From Massilia sp. H-1 (GTDB lineage: Bacteria; Pseudomonadota; Gammaproteobacteria; Burkholderiales; Burkholderiaceae_D), in the NCBI GenBank assembly GCA_024703915.1, contig CP087969.1, forward strand, positions 4,464,001-4,528,000: a DNA stretch of 64,000 nt. The letters run 5' to 3'. The first letter of the stretch is position 1. Every line of letters starts with the position of its first letter. The translations under genes and the position numbers were made by a program. The notes below the pieces were generated by a model that had not been told where the DNA came from, ran no database searches, and saw only the letters and a program-made list of their open reading frames with translations. This document shows positions 1 to 9,350 of this stretch, in pieces.

Positions 1-398
1 TCCGTTGTCCCACATGAGCGCGTTAAAGTGGGAAACGTGGACCAGCATGACAGCTTGGCGTCGTCCACCAGGTGGCGCGAATCGGTCGGATGGCCGTGGG
101 GCGGATCGTGTTCGATGTAAATGCGGGGCAGGGCGCTGCGCGGAACTGAGGAAGGCGTACTGGTCTTTCTCGAACTGCTGGCGTTCCTGGAACAGGATGC
201 AGTCGAACTGCCGGGTGCGCGCCTGTTCGAGCGGCAAGGCATGGACATTGCCGCCCCAGCGCAACTGCCTGCCGTGCACGCCATGGCTTAGGCCGGACGA
301 TCCGGCCGCGCCAGGACGTGGAACTGGTGCGGCGCCTGGCTCAGGTAGCGCAGGTAGCTGCCACGCGTGGGCCAGGTAAGGATGTTGAGCGCTTTCAT
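1..398 (-). CDS. Glycosyltransferase-like protein, 5' part, runs off the window
   Basis: The ATG at 398 follows a good ribosome site (GGGAGG about 5 bases upstream), and the protein opens MKALNILTWPTRGSYL. After a break it continues with a stretch containing QFDCILFQ and RIYIEHDPPHG. I recall this kind of N-terminus from glycosyltransferase family 1/4 proteins of Oxalobacteraceae, but no catalytic motif lies inside the window, so the function is a guess from the N-terminus. The frame is broken at about 287-294, where GGCTTAGGCC stands where GGCCGGCC would keep the frame; this is the window-wide error type. The C-terminal part is beyond base 1. Confidence 0.5.
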
Positions 399-537
399 GA
401 CCGCCTCCCGAGGTTGCACCCATGCGGCTGCCGACCATCACGATATTGAGAGGGGTTCGATACGCCGATAAACGGCAGAGTTCCGGCCCGATCGCCTGGC
501 TTGAATCTGCATCAAGCGCGGGCGTTGCCCGCGCCAT

Positions 538-1411
538 CAGGGATGGCGGCCGCCGTCGCTGTCGATGAACTTGCTGACGGCGTCGAGTGTCGGCGCAAGC
601 GAGCGCAGTGGCGCGGCCAGGGAAGCGACCAGGGTCGTGTGGCTGACCCCGTCGAAATACACTTCCCCGACCGGCACACCGTTGGCCCGCAACTTGGCCG
701 CCATGTGTCCGGTATTGCGTTCCGGATTGACGAGCTGGTCCGAGCGGGCCGCGATCAGCAGTGCTTAAGCGGGGGTGTCCTTGCCGACATGGTTGATGGG
801 CTGGGAGGCGGGCGGGGTGTTGGGGAAATGGAAGACCGGGCGCGTGGTCGGGTTTTCAATGGGAATGAAATCGTAGGGACCGGCCAGTCCGATCCAGCCG
901 CGCAGGGTGGCCGCCTGCATGCCCTGCCGGGCCAGGTAGCTTGCGTCGCTCGCCACCATGGCCGCGTTGTAGGCGCGCCGCGCTGTGGCCCATGACAAAC
1001 ATGCGCGTGGGATCGCCCCCGTAGCGGGCGATTTCGCGCGCGGTCCAGGCGACGGCCGCGGCCGCGTCGTCGATGAAATCGGGGTAGCGCACCTCGGGAT
1101 AGAGGCGGTAGTCGGGAATGACGACCACGTAGCCGCGCGAGGCGAGGGCCCGGCCGACGAAGGCATAGCCGTCGCGCTCGCCCGTGGTCCAGTTGCCGCC
1201 GAGGAAAAACACGACGACCGGCGCCACGCCGCGCGTTCTGCGGCCGGTAGATGTCGAGCTTGTGGCGTGGATTGGTGCCGTAGGCAATGTCGGCCTGGGC
1301 CAGCAAGCTGCGCCCCGGCGACAGGGCGTTCAGCGCCGTGAGTGGTGAACAGGCAACAATGCCGCCGAGCACCAAGGCAGCCAAGCAGCCAGGCCGGACC
1401 AGGCCATCCAT
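538..1411 (-). CDS. Alpha/beta hydrolase (esterase), probable lipoprotein
   Basis: About 290 residues. It starts MDGLVRPGCLAALVLGG and has a lipobox-like GIVAC, so it is probably a secreted lipoprotein. The oxyanion-hole region is VVVFFLGGNWTTGERDGY, and the nucleophile elbow is GHSAG once a two-base slip near 985 is allowed for (the sequence reads GHSAARLQ, then AYNAAM in the next frame). The segments WIGLAGPYDF and DQLVNPERNTGHMA follow, the latter carrying the late Asp/His region. These are features of carboxylesterases of the BD-FAE/acetyl-esterase type. The frame also breaks at 763-770 (GCTTAAGC). An alternative ATG at 1422 is in another frame. The stop at 538-540 fits a normal C-terminus. 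The substrate is unknown. Confidence 0.75.
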
Positions 1412-1499
1412 CCCTTGCCCATGTTGTTCTCGCTATCAACTGATCGAAATCCATTATAGCGAGGCAAAAAAATCAGGCGTGCACGCCTGCCTTGCTTAA

Positions 1500-2255
1500 C
1501 TAGGCCTGGCTGCGGCAATGGGCCCGGAACTGCACCGGACTCATCCCCGTATGGGCCTTGAACTGGCGGCTGAACGCGCTGTGGTCGGTGTAGCCGCAGG
1601 CATAGGCGATCTCGGCGATGCTCTGGTCGGTGCCGGTTTCCGATCATGCTCATCGCCCCTGCCAGGCGCGACTGCAGAAGCAGCTGGCGCGGCGAATAGT
1701 GGAACACGCGCTGGAACAGGCGTTCCACGCGCGAGAGCGACAAGCCTTCGCTGGCGGCGAGATCTTCCATGCACACATTGCCGCTGTAGTTTTCGCGGAT
1801 ATGCTGGGCAATGGCGGCAATCTTGCGGTACACCGGGTGCAGATCGTCGGCCAGGCCCAGGTCCTGGGAGGTGCCCGCCAGCCCGACAATCGCGCCCGCC
1901 TCGTCGCGCAGCGCAATCTTGTGCGTCAGACACCAGCCGCGGCTGCGGGTCGGATACAGATGCAATTCCAGGTGCTTGGAAATCGGCGTGCCGCTGTCGA
2001 TGACCTGCCGGTCCTGCTCGATATACGTGAGCGCCAGCGGACGCGGATGCACTTCCAGCACCGTCTTGCCGATAATGTCTTCCTTGTTGCGCAGACCGCA
2101 GCGGCGTACCAGCGTATTATTAACGCTCAAATAACGCCCTTCGCGGTCCTTGATAAAAAGGCCACATCGTTCAGGGCGTCGAACAGGGATTCCAGTGCCG
2201 CGAAGTCCACCGCGCGTATCGTCGGGCGGGCGGTAAGCAGGGCGCTCATGTCCAT
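1500..2255 (-). CDS. AraC-family regulator with PAS domain (LhpR-like)
   Basis: About 250 residues. The N-terminal half (from ALNDVAF to GLAGTSQDLG) is a PAS sensor with the usual FIKDREGRYLSVNNT pattern. The C-terminal half carries the two helix-turn-helix motifs of the AraC family (CMEDLAASEGLSLSRVERLF, then AYACGYTDHSAFSRQFK, ending MSPVQFRAHCRSQA). The ATG at 2255 follows AGGAG. It is divergent from lhpCBEF and is therefore the obvious candidate activator of that operon; Pseudomonas LhpR is also AraC-type. Breaks: one T missing from a T-run at about 2157, and a slip at about 1636. The inducer role is inference from position. Confidence 0.75.
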
Positions 2256-2419
2256 TTTTCGGTTCTCCTTTGTGTGCCAGTAGCTTAGTATAAAACGGGA
2301 AATGGCCTCCAGGAACAATTGTGCCGATTTCTGCCCGGTCGGCTTCTCCGCCGATCAAGACCCGGGTGCCTGCCAGGACTATTCTGGAACCCTCCCGAAA
2401 CCCTTTAAAGGTCAATATC
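2256..2419. promoter_or_regulatory. Divergent promoter region lhpR / lhpC
   Basis: This 164-base gap lies between the divergent start codons of the AraC regulator and the lhpC-like gene. It must contain both promoters and any regulator site. No convincing -35/-10 pair or clear operator repeat could be picked out by eye. Confidence 0.4.
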
Positions 2420-3323
2420 ATGTGGCACGGCGTGATCCCCGCAGTAACGACAAAATTCAACCAGGACGGCAGCCTTGATTTTGCAGAAATGCAGCGTTGC
2501 TTCGAATTGCAGATGGACGCGGGCTGCGACGGCCTGATCGCCTGCGGTTCGCTCGGCGAAGGCCCGATGCTGTCGCACGCCGAGCGGCTCGACGTGCTGC
2601 GCCTGGCCAAGCAAGTGACCGGCAAGCGTCCGGCGCTGCTGACGGTGGCCGAAGCGGCCACGCGCGACGCCTGCGCCCTGGCCGAAAAGGCCGCCAAGGC
2701 CGGCGCCGACGGCCTGATGGTGGTCCCGAGCACGATCTACCACACCAATCACCGCGAAACCGTGGCCACGCTGCGCGCCATCGCCCAGGCCGAGCGACCT
2801 GCCGATCATGATCTACTCGAACCGCCTGGCCTACCGGGTCGACGTGACCACCGACATGCTCGAAGAACTGGCCGACGACGCCCGCTTCGTGGCCGTCAAG
2901 GAGTCGAGCGACGACATCCGCCGCACCACCGAAATCATCAACCGCCTGGGCAGCCGCTACGCGCTGTTTACCGGCGTCGACAACCTCGCGTTCGAAGCGC
3001 TGGCGGTGGGCGCGGTCGGCTGGGTAGCCGGCCTGGTGGTGGCGTTCCCGAAAGAGACGGTCGCGATCTACCGCCTGATGCAGGAAGGGCGCCAGCGCGA
3101 AGCGCTCGAGATCTACCGCTGGTTCCGTCCTCTGCTCGATCTGGACGTGTCGTCCTACCTGGTGCAGAACATCAAACTGGCCGAAGCGCTGGCCATCGGC
3201 TCGACCGAAACCGTGCGTGCGCCGCGCCTGCCGCTCGAAGGCGAACAGCGTGCGCGCGCCGAGCGCATCATCCGCGCCGCGCTCGAGACGCGTCCGCAAC
3301 TGCCGACCTTCGCCTGGAAGTGA
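2420..3323 (+). CDS. lhpC: DapA-family deaminase, likely 1-pyrroline-4-hydroxy-2-carboxylate deaminase
   Basis: About 300 residues of the dihydrodipicolinate synthase/N-acetylneuraminate lyase family (class I aldolase barrel). It opens MWHGVIPAVTTKFNQDGSL. Visible motifs are CGSLGEGPMLS (family GTTGE loop) and VAVKESS, with the Schiff-base lysine in VKESS. The Tyr of the barrel lies in IYSNRLAYRVD. Because it is followed by FAD and 2Fe-2S dehydrogenase subunits of the hydroxyproline type, the likely reaction is deamination of 1-pyrroline-4-hydroxy-2-carboxylate to 2,5-dioxopentanoate (EC 3.5.4.22). One break at about 2797: GCCGAGC stands where GCCGGC restores the reading AIAQAGDLPIM. A plain DapA is unlikely given the neighbours. 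Confidence 0.82.
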
Positions 3324-4472
3324 CGCACGCGTATGACGTCCTCGTGGCCGGTGCTTAAGCATCGTCGGCACCGCCTGCGCGCTCGCCCTGCGCGAAGAAG
3401 GGCTGACGGTTGCCCTGATCGACGCCGCCTCGCCCGGATCGGGCGTCACGGCGGCCGAAGCATGGGCCACCTGGTCGCGCTCGACGAGAGCGCCGACGAA
3501 CTGGATCTGTGCCTGCTGTCGCTGCGCCTGTGGCGCGATTTCCACGCGCTCAATCCGGGCGTTGGCGACCCGGTCGCCTGCGGCACCTTGTGGGTGGCCG
3601 AAAATGAACATCAACTGGACGAAGCGCACCAGCGCGCCGCCCGTCTGAGCGCGCAGCTACCACGCCGACGCGGTCAGCGGCGAACGGCTGCGCTCACTCG
3701 AGACCGGCACTGCGGCGCGGCCTGTGCGGCGGCGTGCGCGTGTCCGGCGACAGCGTGGTCTACCCGCCCGCAGTGGCCGATTTTCTCGCGCGCGTGCTGG
3801 TCGGCCTGGGCGGCGACCTGTATCTGGGCCAGCGCGTGGTCCGCATCGACAGCGCCGGCGGCGGCGTGAGCGCCACCCTGGCGGGCGGCGGCGTGCTGCA
3901 CGCGGGCCGGATCGTGGTGGCGACCGGCGTGCAGACGGCGGCGCTGCTGCCGGAGCTGCCCGTCTTTGGCCGCAAGGGCCACCTTGCCATCACCGACCGT
4001 TATCCCGGCACGCTGCGCCACCAGGTGGTCAGCATGAATTACGGCCAGCCCGCGCCCGGCGCCGATGCCCTGAGCGTGGCGGCCAACGTGCAGCCGCGCG
4101 GCACCGGCCAATGGCTGCTCGGCTCCTGCCGCCAGGACCACCAGGACAGCGACGCGGTCGATCCGGCCGTGCTGGCGCAGGTGCTGCGCTCGGCCATCGC
4201 GTTGCTGCCGCGGCTGGCGAACATGAACATCGTACGCACCTGGACCGGCATGCGGCCCGCCACGCCGGACGGTAAACCCCTTGATCGGCCCCCATCCCGG
4301 ACGCCCGGGCGTGTGGCTGGCTTGTGGCCACGAAGGGCTGGGCGTGACCACCGCGTTCGGCACCGCCGCCGTGCTGGCCGCGCAAATGATGGGCCGCTCC
4401 GGCCTGATCGACGCCGCGCCCTGGCAGCCTTCCCGATTTGCCTCGCTTGGAGAGACCGCGCATGCAGCCTGA
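3320..4472 (+). CDS. lhpB: FAD-dependent D-amino-acid/hydroxyproline dehydrogenase subunit
   Basis: About 380 residues of the DAO (DadA-like) family. The start is taken as GTG at 3320, overlapping the lhpC stop (GTGA). The Rossmann FAD motif VLVAGAGIVGTACAL is visible once GCTTAAGC at 3353-3360 is read as GCCGGC. The C-terminus has TWTGMRPATPDGKPLIG and GHEGLGVTTAFGTA, typical of the FAD-closing segment of this family. Other breaks: about 3462 (AEAWATWS for a GMGH turn), 3655, 3705 and 4278 (C/T run). Together with the next two products it would oxidise cis-4-hydroxy-D-proline in the membrane-associated LhpBEF complex. This is family knowledge plus context. Confidence 0.78.
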
Positions 4473-4719
4473 TGAAGTCACGATCCACATCGACGGCCAG
4501 CCCCTGCGCGTGGCGGCGGGCACCAGCGTGATCGGCGCGCTGATGCAGGCCGGGCGCATGTGCACGCGCCGCTCGGTGAGCGGCGAAGCACGCTTCGCGC
4601 TGTGCGGCATGGGACAGTGCCAGGAATGCCGCGTCACGATCGACGGCCGCGCGCACCGGCTGGCCTGCCAGGAGCGCTGCGCGGACGCGATGGATATCCT
4701 CACCGGAGAGCGCGCATGA
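4462..4719 (+). CDS. lhpE: (2Fe-2S)-binding subunit of hydroxyproline dehydrogenase
   Basis: 85 residues, intact. The ATG at 4462 lies inside the end of lhpB and follows GGAGAG, which indicates translational coupling. The cysteine pattern CGMGQCQECRVTIDGR followed by LACQ is the plant-type [2Fe-2S] loop seen in small subunits of hydrogen-cyanide-synthase-like and hydroxyproline dehydrogenases. It should pass electrons between the two FAD subunits encoded on either side. The stop overlaps the next start (ATGA at 4716-4719). Gene name by context and family. Confidence 0.8.
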   Translation: MQPDEVTIHIDGQPLRVAAGTSVIGALMQAGRMCTRRSVSGEARFALCGMGQCQECRVTIDGRAHRLACQERCADAMDILTGERA

Positions 4720-5976
4720 TGCCGCTCGTGATCCTTGGCAGCCACCCAGCCACCCTGGCGGCGGCCCATGCGGCCTCCGGCGACGGACGGCAGGTGATCC
4801 TGATCGACGAAAACCCGGGACCGGGCGGCCAGATCTGGCGCGGCGGCGCGCCCTGGTCCGATCGCCGTGCGCACGCCTTGTGGGAAGCGCTGCAGGCGCG
4901 CCCCGGCGTGCAGATGCGCTTCGGCACCCGCGTGGTCGCCAGAGCGGGACCTGGCCAGCTGCTGCTGGCCAAGGACGGCGCACCGCAAGTGCAGGCATGG
5001 GACCGCGTGATCGTCTGCGGCGGCGCGCGTGAATTGCTGCTGCCGTTCCCCGGATGGACCTTGCCCGGCGTGACCGGCGCCGGCAGGCATGCAGGCCCTG
5101 ATCAAGGGCGGCTTCCCGGTGCGCGGCAAGCGGGTCGTGGTCATCGGCAGCGGGCCGCTGCTGCTGGCCGCTGCCGACACCGTACGCCGCAGCGGCGGCG
5201 AGGTGGCGGCCATTGTCGAATACCGTGGCACGCGCGAGCTGGCCGCATTCACGGGGCAGCTGGCGCTGGCGCACCGCGCCAAGCTGGCGCAGGCGGCGCT
5301 GCTGTTCGCGCGTCTGCTCGGCATTCCCTATTTGCGCGGGGCCAGCGTGCGCGCCGCGCTGGGCGAGAATCAGTTGCGCGCCGTGCAGCTTGAGCATGAC
5401 GGCAATGAACTGGACATCGATTGCGATTTCCTCGCCTGCGGATTCGGGCTGGTGCTTAAGCGCTGGAAAGCGCGGGGCTGTTCGACTGCGCGGTGGAGGG
5501 CGGCAAGGTGGTCGTTGACGACAACCAGGCCACCAGCGTGGCGGGTGTGTGGGCGGCGGGCGAGTCGACCGGCATCGGCGGAGTCGACAAGGCGCTGGCC
5601 GAAGGGCGCATTGCCGGTCTGGCAGCGGCCGGGCTGCCGCTCACGGAAAAGGATCTCGCTGCGCAGCCGCGCGCGTGCGTTTGGTGAGCTGCTGGCGGCC
5701 AGCTTCGCGCCGCCGGACGCGATGCGCCAGGCGTGCCAGCCATCGACCATCGTCTGCCGCTGCGAAGACGTGCGCGCCGCCGAACTGGAGCCGCACGACT
5801 CCTGGCGCTCGGCCAAGCTGCAGACGCGGGCCTAAGCATGGGGCCGTGTCAGGGACGCGTGTGCGGGCTAGGCCTGCGGCTTCCTGTACGGCTGGGAGTC
5901 GCCTGGAGCGCGCCCGCCGGTGTTTCCTGTCAGTGCCGCCGTGTTGGCCACGATTGGGTGTGTAGTCAAGCAGTAA
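4716..5976 (+). CDS. lhpF: NAD(P)/FAD-dependent oxidoreductase subunit with C-terminal [2Fe-2S] domain
   Basis: About 415 residues. The FAD-binding fold starts MMPLVILGSHPATLAAAHAA with LIDENPGPGGQIWRG. A second nucleotide-binding motif, VVVIGSGPLLLAAADTVRRS, follows the central break. The third part has GVWAAGESTGIGGVDKALAEG. The C-terminus has CRCEDVR and MGPCQGRVCG, the cysteine arrangement of BFD-type [2Fe-2S] domains. It closes the lhpCBEF set. Breaks are at 5085 (GGCAGGC), 5454-5461 (GCTTAAGC), about 5680, 5830-5837 (GCCTAAGC) and about 5868 (GCTAGGCC). The stop at 5974-5976 assumes those repairs and could be slightly different. Confidence 0.75.
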
Positions 5977-5981
5977 GTGGC

Positions 5982-6019
5982 GGTCATGACGCGTGATTGG
6001 GCGCAGCGGTCAGCTACCG
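5982..6019. repeat. Intergenic repeat copy (matches 10430-10467)
   Basis: This 38-base stretch beginning GGTCATGACGCGTG and ending CCG recurs at 10430-10467 with about five differences. The following bases GCCCCAAAGCCGCC recur at 11902-11915. Both copies sit beside small accessory genes, at the border of the lower-GC island. It looks like a relic of a small dispersed element; no coding potential is apparent. Confidence 0.6.
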
Positions 6020-6034
6020 CCCCAAAGCCGCCTT

Positions 6035-6364
6035 TCAAACCTCATCGAAAAGCTCTCGCCGCACGTATTGAAAGAATGAAATATAGTCTCGCAGAGGTGC
6101 ATCAAACGGCATGGTCACTCGCTCCAATAGCCTGCGCACCTCGCTTTTAGGATAACCAGCCAGATCGTCCAGCACAGCAATCATCGACACACGAGAGACC
6201 GGATTGAAGTTTATTGCTTCGTCGCGCATCGCTACCTCGACGATGTTGCTCCAGTCGCTAGGATCGTTGATGTCAAAATCGCTCAACTTGTTGAACGTAA
6301 TCTCGTCTAGGTATTCAATATCGAGGTACTTCAACCACGACATGAATTTTTCAGAATCTTTCAT
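6035..6364 (-). CDS. Small hypothetical protein, possible orphan immunity protein
   Basis: About 109 residues from the ATG at 6364 (MKDSEKFMSWLKYLDIEYLD). A TTG at 6406, overlapping the stop of the gene upstream as TTGA, is an alternative start adding 14 residues. The protein is acidic and soluble, with many Asp/Glu/Tyr and a mostly helical look (EVRRLLERVTMP). I do not recognise a family. Its size, composition and place in a run of small minus-strand genes beside an Rhs locus suggest an immunity protein; this is inference only. Confidence 0.55.
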   Translation of the reverse strand: MKDSEKFMSWLKYLDIEYLDEITFNKLSDFDINDPSDWSNIVEVAMRDEAINFNPVSRVSMIAVLDDLAGYPKSEVRRLLERVTMPFDAPLRDYISFFQYVRRELFDEV

Positions 6365-6402
6365 AATTTTCTGGACTCGGCACTCAGTTGTTGGAGCTCG
6401 GC

Positions 6403-6585
6403 TCAACCCAACCTGGGCAGAAGTCCTTTAGCAAACTCCTCCCTGACTTTGGCTAGCGAATACTCGTCGCCCATCTCTGCTTCGATTTCGCCGATGCAGC
6501 CCCAACAGTCGCCACCACAGTCGGCTGATAAAGGGTCGTCTTTCTGTTCCAGTTTTCGGCCGCATATGCCACACGTATCTCGCAT
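6403..6585 (-). CDS. Small cysteine-rich zinc-ribbon-like protein
   Basis: 60 residues, intact, with ATG at 6585 behind AGAGG. Two CxxC-type pairs are visible, CGICGRK near residues 5-8 and CGGDCWGC near residues 23-30, which suggests a small metal-binding ribbon. The rest is acidic (EIEAEMGDEYSLAKVREEF). Similar short proteins occur among Rhs-linked orphan genes, but I cannot name the family. It ends where the possible TTG start of the next gene begins. Confidence 0.6.
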   Translation of the reverse strand: MRDTCGICGRKLEQKDDPLSADCGGDCWGCIGEIEAEMGDEYSLAKVREEFAKGLLPRLG

Positions 6586-6668
6586 CTTAAACCTCTGTTC
6601 AACTACATGTTTGCAGCCCCGGCGAGCGGCCGCTCATGGGTGCTGCCTCTGGCACGCAGCCATTCATA

Positions 6669-6917
6669 TCAAGGATCGCCGTTAGGCTCTTGCGGCAAAA
6701 ACCTATAATCTTTTGGAGGTGACTGCGCACGTTGGCTGCGTAGGAACATGTGACAGCCGATGGCACCGAAGAGCGGCGTAAGCCAAACAATCACTAGCTG
6801 AACGATACGTTGAAAATTGTCGTATTCATCGGCTCGAAAGATAATAATCGAAACGAACATCTGATAAAGCACCAACGCGCCAACTAGCGCCACGCCAACA
6901 TATTGAATTTCACTCAT
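6669..6917 (-). CDS. Small integral membrane protein, two predicted helices
   Basis: 82 residues. The start chosen is the ATG at 6917 (MSEIQYVGVALVGALVLYQM), which overlaps the stop of the DUF6348 gene upstream as ATGA, so the two are probably translationally coupled. Two hydrophobic segments (about residues 5-25 and 40-62) flank a short charged loop, FRADEYDNFQR. The tail is polar and Pro-rich. It could be a membrane-located immunity partner; no family recognised. Confidence 0.6.
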   Translation of the reverse strand: MSEIQYVGVALVGALVLYQMFVSIIIFRADEYDNFQRIVQLVIVWLTPLFGAIGCHMFLRSQRAQSPPKDYRFLPQEPNGDP

Positions 6918-7797
6918 TGCCGCAAACCCGTAAAGTCGTTGACAGTATGCTGACACGGAAAAGTTGACAAAGCAATATCAGATTCGCGGTAGGCTCGACT
7001 GACCGCACTTGGCCGATCACTGCCGATTGTACTCGACGGTAAATTGGGGTTGGCCATCTCGACTGCTGCCGCCCCTGAGCGGAAATTGATCGATTGCGCC
7101 ACCCTTTTGAAGATGAAATCCCGAGCGCGGTCGAATGGTGATCGTCTCTTTGCTGGCGCACTCTGTACGATGCGAAGCATCAGAAACAATCGAACGCTAT
7201 AGTATCCAGGACTAGGTTCCCAAGGAATTTCTTGAAGCAATTCTGTGCCGCGATTCCACTCTTCGTTATCGCGCAATGATTCAAACGTAAATTCGCCAGC
7301 TACGTTGCAAAAGAAGAAGCGAAACCAGTGCAACTCACCCTGTAAATTTTCGGTCTGGATCGCCTTCACGATTGCCGGGAAGAGCGATCGTGGAATAAAT
7401 GGCTCGACACCTTCTGAGGCGCGCTGCCGCAATTCCCAATATGTGCCGTGTAGGAAGCGCCATTAATCGACCAAGACTCCGTAGTCACTTGGCTGGCGTT
7501 ATCTAAGTTCCAAAGTGCAGCAAGCAGTACGTGAAATGAATTTATTGTGAAGTTTGCTAGCGCGTCGTTTAGTCCCAGTTCGCCCGCACCAATTCCAGCA
7601 AAGCACTCCTCAATAACGAGTTCATCTCCGACGAGTACGTGAACGTCCAGTCGGCCGCTGGTGTCTCTGGGATGCCAGAGGGCACGAATCGCATGTGGCG
7701 ATGACTCAGGCAAAACCCAATCTCCATCGATTGAAGATTGAATTCCATGAGACCGGAAAAGCTCTGCTAAGAAATTTACGGCAATGTCTGAATTCAT
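6914..7797 (-). CDS. DUF6348 family protein (candidate immunity protein)
   Basis: About 290 residues in two frames joined near 7440. Part one runs from MNSDIAVNFLAELFRSHGIQ through NSFHVLLAALWNLDNASQ to SYTAHIGN. Part two continues RQRASEGVEPFIPRSLF to FLMLRIVQSAPAKRR. This fits my recollection of DUF6348. A single base change near 7440 restores one frame. The last 50 or so residues (from SINFRSGAAAVEM) are encoded by the dispersed repeat at 7011-7039 and its flank, so the natural C-terminus was probably replaced when the repeat arrived. An ATG 13 codons upstream (7836) is an alternative start. Function unknown; immunity role inferred from the Rhs context. Confidence 0.65.
7011..7039. repeat. 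Immunity-cassette spacer repeat, copy 1
   Basis: This 29-base block contains CTGCCGATTGTACTCGA. Closely related blocks lie at 8727-8755, 20572-20600 and 21778-21806, each between small minus-strand genes. Around it lies a more degenerate flank with GACTGCTGCCGCCCCTGAGCGG, which resembles the flank of copy 4. Here the repeat is read through as the C-terminus of the DUF6348 gene. Confidence 0.7.
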
Positions 7798-7865
7798 AGT
7801 TCCGATGCTGCGCAAATTTGCGCTTGTGAGCGGCATTTTTTGGCCGTTATGAGGTTTGTTCGTGG

Positions 7866-8138
7866 CTAGTTGTTGAGGCGATAGATGCCTTCAATTTCGT
7901 CCGAGGACAACTTGGAAAGGCTACCTTCTATTTCCTGAAACAGCGCAGACTCAGGGAAATGTAAAGTGATAGTTTCGCCGCTGGACCGTTGGGTTGTGGT
8001 TCGGTAATCGTAGGGTAAGTCGCAGTCGTCTCCGAGGTAATCTTCGATGAAGTCAGCCAGCTCATAATCGCCCACAACCACGATTACATGCTCATCGTTG
8101 TGCAATCCGATTTGGATATGGGGCAACACCTGCTTCAT
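7866..8138 (-). CDS. Small acidic hypothetical protein, possible immunity protein
   Basis: 90 residues from the ATG at 8138 (MKQVLPHIQIGLHNDEHVIV), preceded by GGGAAG. Upstream in-frame sequence is arginine-rich and unlikely to be translated. The middle is strongly acidic (ELADFIEDYLGDDCDLPYDY). It ends EIEGIYRLNN. Intact. No family recognised; the acidic character and neighbourhood fit a toxin-neutralising protein. Confidence 0.6.
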   Translation of the reverse strand: MKQVLPHIQIGLHNDEHVIVVVGDYELADFIEDYLGDDCDLPYDYRTTTQRSSGETITLHFPESALFQEIEGSLSKLSSDEIEGIYRLNN

Positions 8139-8257
8139 ATTCTTCCCTACAAATCTACTTGAAACGCCGAAGTTGACCGACAGCTTCTGGCCGATTGTGT
8201 GCGCTCGCTGCGACGACGACGGACGCACGTTGCGGCCCCTGCACCCCAGGGCGCTAT

Positions 8258-8641
8258 TCACCGCAATGCTAGAACATCGGTAACGCATGCCAACACGGCG
8301 GCTTCTGGTATTCCTGAACGCCGCACAAACGCAAGAGCGTTTGGAAGTACCCAATAGGGTGAATCGGGATCAAAAGGTGCTGGGCTATTGCTTAGGTTGT
8401 GAAGTGTCTTGGCGCAGACTTCCTCAAATAGGTACTGCGCTTCCAATGCTTGGTTGCCGTTGCGCCCAGCCTTAACTGTCTTGTTGCGAATGTGCCCATG
8501 CACACCATGCGCTTTTTGCCATTTCCCTTTGTCTGTGACAGCAAGCCTCAGCCAATCAAGAGTTTCCTTCTCTGCGCAATGGGCACAAAACAAATCAAGG
8601 ATTCGTGCCATATCATCGATGATTGTTCCGTAGTAATTCAT
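8258..8641 (-). CDS. Hypothetical protein, possible orphan immunity protein
   Basis: 127 residues from the ATG at 8641 (MNYYGTIIDDMARILDLFCA), preceded by AGGA. It contains HCAEKETLDWLRLAVTDKGK, then a region rich in Asn/Ala and a C-terminal helix (FVRRSGIPEAAVLACVTDVL). It is intact and soluble. I do not recognise a family. The in-frame sequence upstream of the chosen start is the repeat at 8727-8755, so the shorter start is preferred. Confidence 0.55.
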   Translation of the reverse strand: MNYYGTIIDDMARILDLFCAHCAEKETLDWLRLAVTDKGKWQKAHGVHGHIRNKTVKAGRNGNQALEAQYLFEEVCAKTLHNLSNSPAPFDPDSPYWVLPNALAFVRRSGIPEAAVLACVTDVLALR

Positions 8642-8726
8642 GAATTCCTGTCGATGGGGATGGGACCTCTTTGCCGCTGAAGGCAAGTTCCTGCCGTGCT
8701 TCCGCGCCACTCGATGGTCGGCTATC

Positions 8727-8755
8727 GGCCGGTCACTGCCGATTGTACTCGATCG
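8727..8755. repeat. Immunity-cassette spacer repeat, copy 2
   Basis: The block shares CACTGCCGATTGTACTCGA exactly with copy 1 and sits between two small minus-strand genes. About 25 bases on each side look like further decayed repeat sequence. Confidence 0.7.
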
Positions 8756-8833
8756 TTGATGGGGGGCGCCGACCCAGGCAGCTGCGGCCACGACGCTGAA
8801 CTTGCACGGAGTACGCGACGCCGTCTACCGGGA

Positions 8834-9350
8834 CTATAGGTGATGTGATAGCACCTCTTCCAGATGACGTTCAAGCACATCAAATGGAATGGCGATACGC
8901 CAGGGCTTTGCGGGATCGGGCATGAAGGCGGCCGCGCGTAGCTCAGGAGGCCCCCACAGGCCGGTTTCCTCCGTATTGAGGAGGTGCCAGTTGGCGATCG
9001 CATGCAAGCGTTCCTTTATCGCCTCGATGTTGAAATGCCCACGCCATTGAAGCATGGCATAACTACCGTCGGCATTGGGGTTGTTGACGAAGATAAGCAC
9101 CTGCTCTCCTACCTTAGGAAGCACATTACCCCATGCGCCAGACGCGCCTTATTATCAAATTTGGTGAGCCGTACGCAGCACGGCCTTGAAACCGCGTCGA
9201 ATACACGGTGGTTGCCCGACAAACGTAGGCATTTCCTTGCATTCCAAGAATGTCGACGAGCAGCGGATCCGCTCTGGCCGCCCGATTCGCCAGCAGCGAA
9301 TTCGCCTCCTTCAACGCTGCCAGGAACATATTTGCCGATTCCTCATCCAT
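8834..9350 (-). CDS. Hypothetical protein, frameshifted, possible immunity protein
   Basis: About 171 residues in two frames joined near 9125. Part one is MDEESANMFLAALKEANSLL to YGSPNLIIRRVW. Part two is NVLPKVGEQVLIFVNNPNAD to DVLERHLEEVLSHHL. The second part, with its GEQVLIF strand and PWRIAIPFDVLE, follows directly, so one gene is more likely than two. One inserted or lost base in the GGGG run near 9136 would explain the split. Family not recognised. Confidence 0.55.

Noticed and set aside
500..520. FNR/Anr-like box (TTGAATCTGCATCAA) before the glycosyltransferase gene
   Set aside because: The spacing is 15 bases and the left half lacks the T of TTGAT, so it is not a real TTGAT-N4-ATCAA match.
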